Assembly: GCA_965248675.1 (NCBI GenBank)
Contig: CBDFJZ010000008.1
Location: 1,426,001 to 1,490,000 of the forward strand
Origin: UBA6627 sp965248675
GTDB lineage: Bacteria; Chloroflexota; Dehalococcoidia; UBA2979
DNA: 64,000 nt
Reading direction: 5' to 3'
The position numbers and the translations under genes were made by a program. Below are positions 41,328-50,379 of the stretch, in pieces. Position 1 is the first letter of the stretch. Every line of letters begins with the position of its first letter. The notes beneath the pieces were generated by a model that worked only from the letters and a program-made list of their open reading frames with translations, was not told the DNA's origin and searched no databases.

Positions 41328-42053
41328 GTGCCCGACCCGCGCGATGTGGGTGCGAAGTTGACCGACCCGAATCAATCGCCGCCAGACGCGAGCCCGACCA
41401 CGATCCCACTCCATCGTGCGACGGCGCGGATCACGCCGGATGCGATCGCGATCAAGCAGACGCGCGCCGGGCTGATCGGCCCGCTGATATCGCTCGGCAT
41501 CACCGTCATCGTCGTCTGGCTGCTGGTCACCTTCATCGCGACGTTGCCGCTGTTCGTGCTGTTCGTGCTGCTGATCCTGATCATCCTCCTCGGGCCGCTC
41601 TCCGTGATCGGCCTCGTCAACAACGTGGCGGGGACGGGCTTCCTGATGGAGCGAGCGAAGCAGTCGGCGCGCTGGCAGCAGGGGCTGCTGGGCCTGGGCA
41701 TCGGCACGTACGAGCTGGTGCCGTTCTGGCGCATCCGGCGCTTCGCGGTGATCACCGACTACGACGACGTGCTCGCCTCGGGGATCGAGCAGGACGTCGT
41801 GAACTGGGAGGTGATCCTCGTGAAAGACAACGATCGTGAGCTGGCGGTCGGGAGCGTCGTCGCGGCGCGGCCGCTCGCGCGCGAGGCCGGCGAGCGCGCG
41901 AACGAGCTCGCGACGGCGCTCGGCGAGATGTCGGGGGCGCCGGTCGAGCCTGCCGATCTCGAAGGGATCGAAGATCCCGAGGCCGATCTGTATGAACCCG
42001 AGGAAGACGACGACGGTTACGATGCGGATGGCACGGAGCCGGGAGGTCGCTGA
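41328..42053 (+). CDS. Membrane protein, function unknown
   Basis: A 241-residue protein with an N-terminal soluble part, two hydrophobic segments between about 50 and 100 (ISLGITVIVVWLLVTFIATL and FVLFVLLILIILLGPLSVIG), a short loop and a soluble, acidic C-terminal half. The tail (EPEEDDDGYDADG) is strongly acidic. GTG 41328 is the likely start. It overlaps the next gene by one base (TGATG arrangement), so the two are coupled. Confidence 0.6.
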   Translation: MPDPRDVGAKLTDPNQSPPDASPTTIPLHRATARITPDAIAIKQTRAGLIGPLISLGITVIVVWLLVTFIATLPLFVLFVLLILIILLGPLSVIGLVNNVAGTGFLMERAKQSARWQQGLLGLGIGTYELVPFWRIRRFAVITDYDDVLASGIEQDVVNWEVILVKDNDRELAVGSVVAARPLAREAGERANELATALGEMSGAPVEPADLEGIEDPEADLYEPEEDDDGYDADGTEPGGR

Positions 42054-42442
42054 TGGATCGAGCCGTGGAGCTGATGCGCGACGCGCGCACGATCGCCGTG
42101 GTCGGCGTGTCCTCGCGGCCGGATCGTCCCTCGAACGAGGTCGCTCGCTACCTCCAGCAGCACGGCTTCGTCGTGTACATGGTCAATCCGACGGAGAGCG
42201 AGGTGCTCGGCGAGCCCGCGTACGCCAGCGTGCGCGACCTGCCGGAGCCGGTCGACATCGTCGACATCTTTCGCCGTTCGCCCGAGGTGCCGCCGGTTGT
42301 CGACGACGCGATCGCCGCGGGCGCGAAGGCCGTCTGGATGCAGCTCGACATCGTCCACGAGGAAGCGGCTGCGAAGGCGCGTGACGCCGGCCTCGAGGTG
42401 GTGATGGGTCGCTGCACGAAGATCGAGCACGCGAAGCTCTAA
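42053..42442 (+). CDS. CoA-binding domain protein (YccU type)
   Basis: A 129-residue Rossmann-fold protein of the CoA_binding_2 family: IAVVGVSSRPDRPSNEVARYL, VVYMVNPTESEVLG, and VWMQLDIVHEEAAAKARDAG with the terminal VVMGRCTKIEH. Members resemble the CoA-binding domain of succinyl-CoA synthetase; their function is unknown. Confidence 0.9.
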   Translation: MDRAVELMRDARTIAVVGVSSRPDRPSNEVARYLQQHGFVVYMVNPTESEVLGEPAYASVRDLPEPVDIVDIFRRSPEVPPVVDDAIAAGAKAVWMQLDIVHEEAAAKARDAGLEVVMGRCTKIEHAKL

Positions 42443-42452
42443 CTGCTCGTCG

Positions 42453-43997
42453 ATGCCGAGGAGTGTCGTCAACGCTCGTGGTACGCTATTTGCCTACCGG
42501 GACCTTGCGCGAAAGTCGCTTCGGTTGACACATAGCCTTCGCGAGAAGTGCGGCGTGTTTGGCGTTTTCGCTCCCGGCGAAGACGTGGCTCGGCTCACCT
42601 TCTTCGGTCTCCACTCACTTCAACACCGCGGCCAGGAATCAGCCGGCATCGCCACCAGCGATGGCGAGCGGATCCGACTGTTCGCGGAAATGGGCCTGGT
42701 CACCCAGATCTTCGATGAGCGCGCGCTCGCCGGGCTGCCCGGCAGCCACGCGATCGGTCACACCCGCTATTCGACGAGCGGCTCGAGCCGCGTCGAGAAC
42801 GCGCAGCCCTTCCTGGTGAAGGGCCCGCATGGACCGCTGGCGGTCGCGCACAACGGCAACATCGTGAACGCCGGGCTGCTGCGCGAAGGCCTCGAGCAGG
42901 AAGGGGTCGCGTTCGAGGCGTCCAGCGACACCGAGGTGATCGCGCGGCTGCTGGTCAACGCGACCGGGGAGACGTGGGAGCAGCGCTTCGCACAGCTGAT
43001 GCGGCGCGCGACGGGCGCCTACTCGCTGACCATTCTTTCGCCCGAAGGCGTGTTCGCGGTGCGCGACCCGATGGGGGTGCGCCCGCTCTGCATCGGCGAG
43101 CTGGACGGTGGCTACGTGTTCGCCTCGGAGACTTGCGCGCTCGACCACCTGGGCGCGCGGTTCGTGCGCGAGGTCGAGCCGGGCGAGGTCGTGCTCGCGA
43201 ACGAGGACGGCCTGAACTCGTGGTTCCCGGTCGGTCGCCGCGACCTCGACGTCGTGAGCCCGCAGCGGCTCTGTCTCTTCGAATTCGTCTACTTCGCGCG
43301 CCCCGACTCGCGCCTCGGTGGCGAGTTGGTGCACCCGGTGCGGATGCGGATGGGCGCGGCGCTCGCGCGCGAGCACCCGGTCGACGCAGACCTCGTGATT
43401 GGCGTTCCGGACTCCGCCACGGCCGCGGCTATCGGTTACGCACAAGAGGCCGGGATTCAATATGCCGAAGGGCTAATGAAGAATCGTTATGTCGGCCGCA
43501 CGTTCATTCAACCCGATCAACGCTTACGCGAGCAGGGTGTCCACCTGAAGTTCAATCCACTGCCCGAGGTGATCGCGGGGAAGCGACTGATCGTCGTTGA
43601 CGATTCGATCGTGCGTGGCACGACGCTGAAGCCGCTGGTGAGAATGTTGAGGGAGGCTGGCGCCGCCGAGGTCCACCTGCGGATCGCATCACCGCCGATC
43701 GTCAATCCCTGTTTCTATGGGGTCGACATGGCGACCCGTGGCGAACTGATTGCCGCTCACAATGACCTCGAGGCTATTTGCAAGATCGCCGGCGCGGACT
43801 CGTTGCGTCACCTCTCGACGGAGTCGACGGTGGAGGCCACGAATATCGGATCGGGCTCCCATTGCACCGCCTGCTTCACAGGGGAGTACCCCGGTGAGGT
43901 CCCGCTGGAACTCGACAAACTGGCGCTCGAGGTGACTGAGGCCGGTAAGGCGCGCGATCGCCACGCGCTCCCGGTACTCGAACGCATCGAGGTCTAA
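42453..43997 (+). CDS. purF: Amidophosphoribosyltransferase
   Basis: First committed enzyme of purine synthesis: PRPP plus glutamine to phosphoribosylamine. The N-terminal nucleophile glutaminase starts at Cys33 (CGVFGVFAPGED), so residues 1-32 would be a propeptide, longer than the usual ten; an internal start such as TTG 42525 is possible. SLQHRGQESAGIA and HNGNIVNA mark the glutaminase; VDDSIVRGTTLKPLV is the PRPP site; four Cys (CFYGVD, CKIAGAD, HCTACF) match the 4Fe-4S form of PurF. An extended -10 TGGTACGCT lies at 42479-42487, inside the annotated N-terminus, again hinting that the true start is downstream. Confidence 0.95.
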   Translation: MPRSVVNARGTLFAYRDLARKSLRLTHSLREKCGVFGVFAPGEDVARLTFFGLHSLQHRGQESAGIATSDGERIRLFAEMGLVTQIFDERALAGLPGSHAIGHTRYSTSGSSRVENAQPFLVKGPHGPLAVAHNGNIVNAGLLREGLEQEGVAFEASSDTEVIARLLVNATGETWEQRFAQLMRRATGAYSLTILSPEGVFAVRDPMGVRPLCIGELDGGYVFASETCALDHLGARFVREVEPGEVVLANEDGLNSWFPVGRRDLDVVSPQRLCLFEFVYFARPDSRLGGELVHPVRMRMGAALAREHPVDADLVIGVPDSATAAAIGYAQEAGIQYAEGLMKNRYVGRTFIQPDQRLREQGVHLKFNPLPEVIAGKRLIVVDDSIVRGTTLKPLVRMLREAGAAEVHLRIASPPIVNPCFYGVDMATRGELIAAHNDLEAICKIAGADSLRHLSTESTVEATNIGSGSHCTACFTGEYPGEVPLELDKLALEVTEAGKARDRHALPVLERIEV

Positions 43998-44076
43998 GCG
44001 GGCGGCGGCTGTCGCCTGCCGCGATCGGCACGTACCCTCCCCCACTCGATCAGCGCCCTCCCCAAGGGACCGAGGC

Positions 44077-45147
44077 ATGACCGACTCTCCGCCGACTCCC
44101 CTGCGCTACATCGACGCTGGTGTCGACGTCGATGCCGCCGACGCCACGGTCCGTCAGTTCGCGTCGATCGCGAAGCGGACGATGCGTCCCGAGGTGCTCT
44201 CGGGGGTCGGGCCGTTTGCGGGCCTGTTCCGCGTACCCGAGGGCTATCGCGACCCCGTGCTCGTCGCGAGCGCCGATGGCGTCGGTACCAAGCTGCTGAT
44301 CGCCGCCGCGCTCGACCGGTTCGATACGATCGGCGCCGACCTCGTCAATCACTGCGTCAACGACATCCTCACCACCGGCGCGCGGCCGCTGTTCTTCCTC
44401 GACTACCTCGCGACGGCGGACCTGCTGCAGGAGCGACGGGTCGAGCTGGTCGCGGGCATCGGCGCGGCCTGCGAGGCGCAGAACGTCGCCTTGCTCGGCG
44501 GCGAGACTGCCGACATGCCGGACGTCTACCGCTCCGGCGACTTCGACCTCGCGGGGTTCATCGTCGGCGTCGTCGATCGCGATCAGGCGATCGACGGATC
44601 GAGGCTCGCCGCCGGCGATGCGCTGATCGCGCTGCCCTCCGGCGGGCTGCAGACGAACGGCTATTCGCTCGTGCGAGAGATCTGGGCGCTGGGCAAGGGC
44701 CTCGGCGCCGATCACGACCGCGAGGCACTGGAGACGCGCTACGAGGAGCTGGGCGGAACGCTCGGCGACGCGCTGCTGGCGGTGCACCCGTCCTTCCTCG
44801 GGGCGCTCGAGCTGCAACTCGTTGCCCTGCATGGCATCGCGCACATCACCGGCGGCGGTATCCCGGGCAACCTGTCGCGGTTGTTCACCGGAGCCGCGGA
44901 GCAGCTCGGCGCGCGGATCGACCTCGCGAGCTGGCAGACGCCGGCGATCTTCGAGCTGATCCAGCGCACAGGCGGCGTCGAGGACGGCGAGATGTACCGC
45001 GCGTTCAACATGGGTGCCGGGATCATCGTCGCCGTCGATCCGGCGGATGCCTCGACGCTGCTTGCAGACCAATCCGACGCCTGGCAGATCGGTGAAGTGG
45101 TCGCCCGCTCCGAGGGCGATCCGGCAGTCGCCGGGCTGCCGTCCTAA
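44077..45147 (+). CDS. purM: Phosphoribosylformylglycinamidine cyclo-ligase
   Basis: AIR synthetase; closes the imidazole ring in purine synthesis. The 356-residue product has YIDAGVDVDAADATV, SADGVGTKLLIA, NHCVNDILTTGARPLFFLDYLA and GGETADMPDVY, all family signatures, and GGGIPGNLSR in the C-terminal domain. GAGGC precedes the ATG. Between purF and purH in one direction. Confidence 0.97.
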   Translation: MTDSPPTPLRYIDAGVDVDAADATVRQFASIAKRTMRPEVLSGVGPFAGLFRVPEGYRDPVLVASADGVGTKLLIAAALDRFDTIGADLVNHCVNDILTTGARPLFFLDYLATADLLQERRVELVAGIGAACEAQNVALLGGETADMPDVYRSGDFDLAGFIVGVVDRDQAIDGSRLAAGDALIALPSGGLQTNGYSLVREIWALGKGLGADHDREALETRYEELGGTLGDALLAVHPSFLGALELQLVALHGIAHITGGGIPGNLSRLFTGAAEQLGARIDLASWQTPAIFELIQRTGGVEDGEMYRAFNMGAGIIVAVDPADASTLLADQSDAWQIGEVVARSEGDPAVAGLPS

Positions 45148-45162
45148 CGAAAGGAGCGCGGC

Positions 45163-46806
45163 GTGCGGGCGATCCTCGCCGTCTACGACAAGCGCGACAT
45201 CGTGGAGTTCGCGCGAGGTCTGCATGACCTGGGCTGGGAGCTGATCGGCACCGGTCGCACCGCTCGCACCGTCGCCCAGGCCGGCCTGCCGATCACCGAG
45301 GTCTCAGAATACACCGGCAGCCCGGAGATGCTCGGCGGCCGCGTGAAGACGCTTCACCCGAAGGTGCACGGCGGCATCCTCTACCGGCGCGGTCACGCGG
45401 AAGACGAGGCGGAGGTTGCCCAGTACGAGTTGCCCTCGATCGACCTCGTGGCGTCGAACCTCTACCCGTTCATCGAGACGGTGACCGGCGGCGACGCCGA
45501 CCTCACCGAAGCGCTCGAACAGATCGACATCGGTGGCCCCACGATGATCCGCGCCGCCGCGAAGAACCACCCGTGGGTGCTCCCGGTGGTCAGTCCGGAC
45601 GACTATCCCGCAGTGCTCGAGGCGCTGCGCGAGGCGGGCGAGTCGGCGGGCGTCAGCCAGGAGCTGCGGAAGCGCCTCGCGGCGAAGGCGTTTCAGCACG
45701 TGGCGCACTACGACACGGCGGTCGCCGAGTACCTGCGCGGCGACGACGACCCGTTCCCGGCGCAACTCACGATCGCCGCAACGCACCTCGAGCAGTCGCG
45801 ATACGGCGAGAACCCGCACCAGCGGGGCGCGTTCTACCGCCGGGATTCCGTGCACGCGTCGGCCGAGGGCATCGGCGGCTTCGAGCAGCACCACGGCAAG
45901 GCGATGTCGTACGTGAACTTCCACGATGCCGACGCGGCCTTCAACGTGGTCGCGGACTTTGAGTCGCCGGCGATCGCGATCATCAAGCACACCAACCCCG
46001 CCTGCTTCGCCACCGCGCCCGGCGCGTTCAGCGCCATCGAGGACGGCAGTGACGCGGACGCCCCTGGCGCGGCCAGCGCCGTTGACTCGGGAGTGACGGT
46101 GACCGCGCTCTACGAGCGCGCGCTGACCGAGGGCGATCACGTCTCCGCCTACGGCGGGATCGTGGCGACGAACCGGGTGCTGGACATGGAGCTGGCGACC
46201 GCGCTGCGCGACATACGCAGCCCCGGCACGGGCACGCGGATGTTCTACGAGATCGTCGTCGCGCCTGGCTACGATGACGACGCGCTCGCGCACCTCAAGA
46301 AGAAGTCGAAGGATCTGCGCATTCTGACCGCGCCGATCGGGGATCCCCGGCGCCAACGCTTCGACGTGCGCTCGACGCGTGGCGGCTTGCTCGTGCAGGA
46401 CAGCGACGTCTCGGACGACCAGCAGTTTGAGGTGGTCAGCGAACGGCAGCCGACGGAGGCAGAGGGCTTTGATGTCCGCGTCGCGTGGATCGTGTCGAAG
46501 CATGTGAAGTCGAACGCCGTCGTGTTCGTCAAAGACGCCGTCCTCATCGGAATGGGCGCCGGTCAGCCGAACCGCGTTGGCAGCGCCGAGCTGTGCGCGA
46601 AGCAAGCCGGCAAGCGTGCACAGGGCGCGGTCGCAGCGACCGACGCGCTGATCCCGTTTCCGGACACCGTCGAGGTCTGCGCGAAGGCAGGTTGCACGGT
46701 CGTGGTTCACACCGGCGGCTCGATTCGCGACGAGGACTCGGTGGCGGCGGCGAACGAGCTGGGCGTGTCGCTGATCGTGACCGGCGTGCGCCACTTCAGG
46801 CACTAA
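45163..46806 (+). CDS. purH: Bifunctional AICAR formyltransferase / IMP cyclohydrolase
   Basis: Catalyses the last two steps to IMP. The 547-residue product has the N-terminal MGS-like cyclohydrolase (LAVYDKRDIVEFARGL, GGRVKTLHPKVHGGIL) and the C-terminal transformylase (RYGENPHQRGAFYR, KHTNPACFA, FVKDAVLIGMGAGQPNR and the terminal VTGVRHFRH). GTG 45163 follows AAAGGAG. It lies 15 bp behind purM. Confidence 0.97.
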   Translation: MRAILAVYDKRDIVEFARGLHDLGWELIGTGRTARTVAQAGLPITEVSEYTGSPEMLGGRVKTLHPKVHGGILYRRGHAEDEAEVAQYELPSIDLVASNLYPFIETVTGGDADLTEALEQIDIGGPTMIRAAAKNHPWVLPVVSPDDYPAVLEALREAGESAGVSQELRKRLAAKAFQHVAHYDTAVAEYLRGDDDPFPAQLTIAATHLEQSRYGENPHQRGAFYRRDSVHASAEGIGGFEQHHGKAMSYVNFHDADAAFNVVADFESPAIAIIKHTNPACFATAPGAFSAIEDGSDADAPGAASAVDSGVTVTALYERALTEGDHVSAYGGIVATNRVLDMELATALRDIRSPGTGTRMFYEIVVAPGYDDDALAHLKKKSKDLRILTAPIGDPRRQRFDVRSTRGGLLVQDSDVSDDQQFEVVSERQPTEAEGFDVRVAWIVSKHVKSNAVVFVKDAVLIGMGAGQPNRVGSAELCAKQAGKRAQGAVAATDALIPFPDTVEVCAKAGCTVVVHTGGSIRDEDSVAAANELGVSLIVTGVRHFRH

Positions 46807-46808
46807 CC

Positions 46809-47549
46809 ATGGCCTCGGTCGACCTCGTGATCCCCTGCTACAACGAGGCGCACGTGCTCGCCGGCAGCGTCGAGCGGACGCTCGCGTTCCTCGAGGCGCA
46901 TCCGGAGCACAACTGGCGGATCGTGATCGCCGACAACGCCTCGACCGATCGCACGCTCGAGGTGGCTCAGCAGCTCGAGGCGGCACATCCGGCGCGGGTC
47001 GCGGCCTTGCACATCCCGGTGAAGGGCCGCGGGCTCGCGTTGCGCAATGCATGGCTGACCTCGGATGCCGACGTCTGCGCCTACATGGACGTCGACCTGT
47101 CGACCGATCTCCAGCACCTGCCGGCGCTCGTCGATCCGCTCGCGGCACAGGAGGCTGACCTGTCGTTCGGGACGCGCCTGCATCGAGACTCCCAAACGGA
47201 GCGCGGCTGGCGGCGCGAGCTGATCTCGCGGACCTACGTGCGGATCCTGCGCTGGTTCGGCGGCCTCCGCGCCAGCGACGCGCAGTGCGGGTTCAAGGGG
47301 ATTCGCACCGAGGTCGCGCGCGCGCTGCTACCGGTCGTCGAGGACGCTGGTTTTTTCTTCGACTCCGAGCTGCTGATCATCGCCCAGGACAACGGATTGC
47401 GGTTGATCGAAGTGCCCGTGAAGTGGACGGACGATCCGGATAGTCGCGTCAACGTGTGGCGGACTGCGGTCGCCGATCTGCGCGGCCTCTGGCGCCTGCG
47501 GCGGGGTGGGATCCCCCGGGCGGTGGGGTTGCCGGCGGACCGGTCGTAG
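46809..47549 (+). CDS. Family 2 glycosyltransferase, dolichyl/undecaprenyl-phosphate glycosyltransferase type
   Basis: A 246-residue GT-A fold enzyme: VIPCYNEAHVLAGS, IADNASTDRT, the DxD equivalent MDVDLSTDL, and DAQCGFKGIRTEVA with FFFDSELLIIA, as in DPG/DPM synthases that load a sugar onto a polyprenyl phosphate. There is no C-terminal membrane segment, so it acts at the membrane face as a soluble or peripheral enzyme. It begins 2 bp after the purH stop. Confidence 0.88.
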   Translation: MASVDLVIPCYNEAHVLAGSVERTLAFLEAHPEHNWRIVIADNASTDRTLEVAQQLEAAHPARVAALHIPVKGRGLALRNAWLTSDADVCAYMDVDLSTDLQHLPALVDPLAAQEADLSFGTRLHRDSQTERGWRRELISRTYVRILRWFGGLRASDAQCGFKGIRTEVARALLPVVEDAGFFFDSELLIIAQDNGLRLIEVPVKWTDDPDSRVNVWRTAVADLRGLWRLRRGGIPRAVGLPADRS

Positions 47550-47609
47550 CGCCCGCTTGCGCGGGACGCATCACGGTTGCGGTGCGGGAGGTCTGAGGCG
47601 GCGGTTTCC

Positions 47610-47639
47610 TTGACCCTAACTTAGGGCGATGGCTACGTT
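47610..47639 (+). promoter_or_regulatory. Cytochrome bc operon promoter with palindromic operator
   Basis: TTGACC (47610-47615), an 18-bp spacer and TACGTT (47634-47639). A perfect palindrome, CCCTAA-C-TTAGGG at 47614-47626, covers the end of the -35 box and the spacer, where a repressor would block RNA polymerase. The protein that binds it is unknown. Confidence 0.55.
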
Positions 47640-47712
47640 CGCACTGCCTCGCGCGGGCGTGCCGCGCGGGCGCAGCTGTGGGCGTCGAACGTCCGCCGGT
47701 TGGAGGCGACTC

Positions 47713-47814
47713 GTGCTGGGTGAAGGCGAAGGGCTCGAACTGCTCGCCGTATTCATCACCTTCATGATCGGCCTCGCAATCATGGTCGTACTCGGAAAGT
47801 GGTGGGAGGCATAG
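47713..47814 (+). CDS. Tiny single-helix membrane protein, likely cytochrome bc complex subunit
   Basis: A 33-residue protein from GTG 47713, preceded by GGAGG (47702-47706): MLGEGEGLELLAVFITFMIG and so on, one hydrophobic helix (residues 8-27) and a KWWEA end. A start at 47629 would lie before the transcription start predicted from TACGTT. It opens the cytochrome b-Rieske-cytochrome c operon, 47 bp before the cytochrome b gene. The layout recalls small PetG/PetL/PetN-type subunits of b6f complexes, but no homology can be claimed. Confidence 0.55.
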   Translation: MLGEGEGLELLAVFITFMIGLAIMVVLGKWWEA

Positions 47815-47861
47815 CCGCCGTGCTGTGTCGCGGCACCATCGACGGGAAACTGGGGTAGCCG

Positions 47862-48617
47862 ATGGCGACGACGGAGCAGCCGCGAGGTCGATCGCTTGGT
47901 GATCGCCTCTATGACGGCGCGTTCAAGAACCGCCTCTGGAAGTCGATCTTCCGCTCGGGTTACCCGAACACTCCTCGTAACCAGATGCTCGCCGTCGCCA
48001 CGAACGTCTTCCTGCATCTGCACCCGACCCGCATTCACCGCACGCACGTCAAGATCACGCACACCTTCTGCCTCGGCGGGCTGTCGTTCTTCCTCTTCCT
48101 CGGACTGACGATCACCGGCGTCCTGCTGATGTTCTATTACGTACCGTCCGTGGAGCGCGCGTACGGGGACATCTTGAACCTCGATACCGACGTGCGGTTC
48201 GGGAAGCTGATGCGCAACCTGCACCGCTGGATGGCGCACGGCATGGTGCTGACCGTGCTGATGCACATGATGCGCGTCTTCTACACGGGCGCGTACAAGC
48301 CGCCGCGCGAGTTCAACTGGGTGGTCGGGGTCGTGCTGCTCGTGCTGACGCTGCTGCTCTCCTTCACCGGCTACTTGCTGCCGTGGGACCAGCTGGCGCT
48401 GTGGGCGATCACGGTCGGCACGAACATGATCGGCTCCGCGCCGATCCTCGGTGAGCCGAATCGCTTCATCCTCGTCGGTGGCTTCCAGGTCGGCCAGGCG
48501 GCGCTGATTCGCTTCTACACGCTGCACGTGATCGGCCTCCCCCTGCTGGCGGCGATCTTCATGACGGTCCACTTCTGGCGCATTCGCCGCGACGGTGGAC
48601 TGGCGCGGCCTCTCTAG
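47862..48617 (+). CDS. Cytochrome b N-terminal half (b6-like)
   Basis: A 251-residue membrane protein that holds both b hemes of a bc-type quinol oxidoreductase. The paired His ligands sit in RWMAHGMVLTVLMHMM and, about 100 residues later, FYTLHVIGLPLLAAIFMTVHF. LPWDQLALWAITV matches the Qo-side loop. The split of cytochrome b into a b6-like protein and a separate subunit IV-like protein is seen in cyanobacteria, Firmicutes and Chloroflexota. Confidence 0.93.
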   Translation: MATTEQPRGRSLGDRLYDGAFKNRLWKSIFRSGYPNTPRNQMLAVATNVFLHLHPTRIHRTHVKITHTFCLGGLSFFLFLGLTITGVLLMFYYVPSVERAYGDILNLDTDVRFGKLMRNLHRWMAHGMVLTVLMHMMRVFYTGAYKPPREFNWVVGVVLLVLTLLLSFTGYLLPWDQLALWAITVGTNMIGSAPILGEPNRFILVGGFQVGQAALIRFYTLHVIGLPLLAAIFMTVHFWRIRRDGGLARPL

Positions 48618-48669
48618 GGCCGGTCGGGAGCGATGACGCTGAACGTGCTCGATCAGAACAGGGGCCTCC

Positions 48670-49581
48670 ATGGCGGTTGCTGAGCAGGCACAGCCGGCTT
48701 CGAGGGCGGTTCGGCAGCGTCAGCGACGCGTGCGCGAGGAAGAGCTGCTCGTCTGGCCGGATCTCGTCTTCGTCGAGTTCATTGCGGCGGTGCTGTTCCT
48801 CGGGCTGCTGTCGCTGCTCTCGGTCCTCGTCGACGCGATCTTGCTCGATCAGGCGAACCCGGCGGTCACGCCGAACCCGTCGAAGGCGCCCTGGTACTTC
48901 CTGAACCTCCAGGAGCTGCTGCTTCACATGCACCCGGCGCTGGCCGGCGTGATCGTGCCGACCGTGGCGCTGATCGCCCTCGGGGCGATCCCGTACTTCG
49001 ACACCGCGAGCGACCACCAGGGCACCTGGCTGACCAGTCCGCGCGCCTGGCCGAACCTGGTTGTCGGCTCGATCGTCGGCGCCGTCGGCACCACGCTGCT
49101 GATCTTCTACGACGCCTCGTTCCACGTCCGGATCTACGAATGGGTCGCCAATCCTGGCGAGAATCGGTTCTTGACCGGTGGCGGAGAGAACCCGGCGTTC
49201 AACGGCTGGCCGGAGGCGCTCAACTGGGCGAAGAGTCTCCGCTCGCTGCAAACCGAGGTGAACTGGCCGTCCGAGATCGAGGCGATCCCCCTCGGATCGA
49301 AGGTGTTGCGGACCGATCTGCTCGGCCTGCCGGCGATCAACCTCGATGTGAACGTGCCGGCGATGATCGTGGAACAGATCATCCCGGTCTCGCTGATGGT
49401 TGGACTGCCGCTGCTGCTGTCGGCCGTCGCCTGGAAGGTGAAACTCGCGCAGACGAAGCGCGATCACATGATCATGCAATTCAGCGGCTTCATCGCCGTC
49501 TACGTCACCCTGACGGTCATCGGTACGTTCTTCCGCGCCGAGGGCCTCGAGCTCGCGCCGTACACGCTCTTCGCGGAATAG
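48670..49581 (+). CDS. Cytochrome b C-terminal half (subunit IV-like)
   Basis: A 303-residue membrane protein with about four helices, supplying the C-terminal part of cytochrome b. The PEWY loop of the quinol-oxidation site is recognisable as NPSKAPWYFLNLQELL, so Pro-Glu is replaced by Ala-Pro and the proton-accepting Glu is missing at that place. A soluble insert of roughly 80 residues (about 150-230) lies between helices and is not found in plant subunit IV. Next to the b6-like gene and the Rieske gene. Confidence 0.9.
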   Translation: MAVAEQAQPASRAVRQRQRRVREEELLVWPDLVFVEFIAAVLFLGLLSLLSVLVDAILLDQANPAVTPNPSKAPWYFLNLQELLLHMHPALAGVIVPTVALIALGAIPYFDTASDHQGTWLTSPRAWPNLVVGSIVGAVGTTLLIFYDASFHVRIYEWVANPGENRFLTGGGENPAFNGWPEALNWAKSLRSLQTEVNWPSEIEAIPLGSKVLRTDLLGLPAINLDVNVPAMIVEQIIPVSLMVGLPLLLSAVAWKVKLAQTKRDHMIMQFSGFIAVYVTLTVIGTFFRAEGLELAPYTLFAE

Positions 49582-49636
49582 CGGAGCGACCACCACACCG
49601 TCACGCCGCGGCCTGGCAGTTGGAGGGAGCATCGAG

Positions 49637-50335
49637 TTGGCGAACGAGACACAGACCACGGACCCGCCCGCCGAGCACGCGGCGGCGACCGACGCCTGGC
49701 GCGAAGCGCTGGCATCGCGTCGTACCGAACTCGCTGCACCGGAGACCGTCCCGACCACCCAGGCAGTGCCACTCGAGGTCGATGTCTCTCGGCGAAACTT
49801 CTTGCGGGCCTCGTTCTGGACGGGGCTCGGCGTCACCATCGGCGGCGGCACCGCGCTGTTCCTCGACTTCTTCTATCCGCGCAACGTGAAGGGCTTCGGT
49901 GGACCGGTCGCGGCCGGAAACGTCGCCGACTACCCGCGAGGAGCGGAGCCCGTCGCGAACAACGCCGGCCAGTTCTGGATCGCCAACCTCGATCCGACCG
50001 ACACGGCGGGGAACGGCACGGACGGCGCGGAGGGATTGCTCGCGCTGTGGCGCAAGTGCCCGCACCTCGGATGCACCGTCCCGTGGCGCAACACGGCGAC
50101 CGTGGAAGTCTCAAACGAGGTGGGCTGGTTCCAGTGCCCGTGCCACGGCTCCACGTACACGAAGGCTGGGATCCGCGTGTTCGGCCCGGCGCCGCGTTCA
50201 ATGGACACGATGGCGATCGAGATCGACGACGCCGGAAACATCACCGTGCAGACCGGCGCCCGCACCTCCGGCAGCGACAAAGACGATGACAAGAACTCGA
50301 CACGTGCGGTGGCGCATCCGTTGCTTCCGACCTAG
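49637..50335 (+). CDS. Rieske iron-sulfur protein
   Basis: A 232-residue Rieske subunit. A long N-terminal arm leads to a twin-arginine membrane anchor (SRRNFLRASFWTGLG, residues about 51-75). The 2Fe-2S site is complete: CPHLGC and CPCHGS, each with Cys and His ligands and the disulfide Cys. It carries electrons from quinol to the c-type cytochrome. TTG 49637 follows GGAGGG. The C-terminal 30 residues are polar and variable. Confidence 0.93.
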   Translation: MANETQTTDPPAEHAAATDAWREALASRRTELAAPETVPTTQAVPLEVDVSRRNFLRASFWTGLGVTIGGGTALFLDFFYPRNVKGFGGPVAAGNVADYPRGAEPVANNAGQFWIANLDPTDTAGNGTDGAEGLLALWRKCPHLGCTVPWRNTATVEVSNEVGWFQCPCHGSTYTKAGIRVFGPAPRSMDTMAIEIDDAGNITVQTGARTSGSDKDDDKNSTRAVAHPLLPT

Positions 50336-50379
50336 GTGACCACGAAACGTACCCATCCGGCCGGCGGAACGGTGAGTAG

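Noticed and set aside
47629..47814. 61-residue protein starting at ATG 47629
   Set aside because: Its start lies upstream of the -10 box TACGTT (47634-47639); the GTG at 47713 has a good ribosome site and gives a clean single-helix protein.
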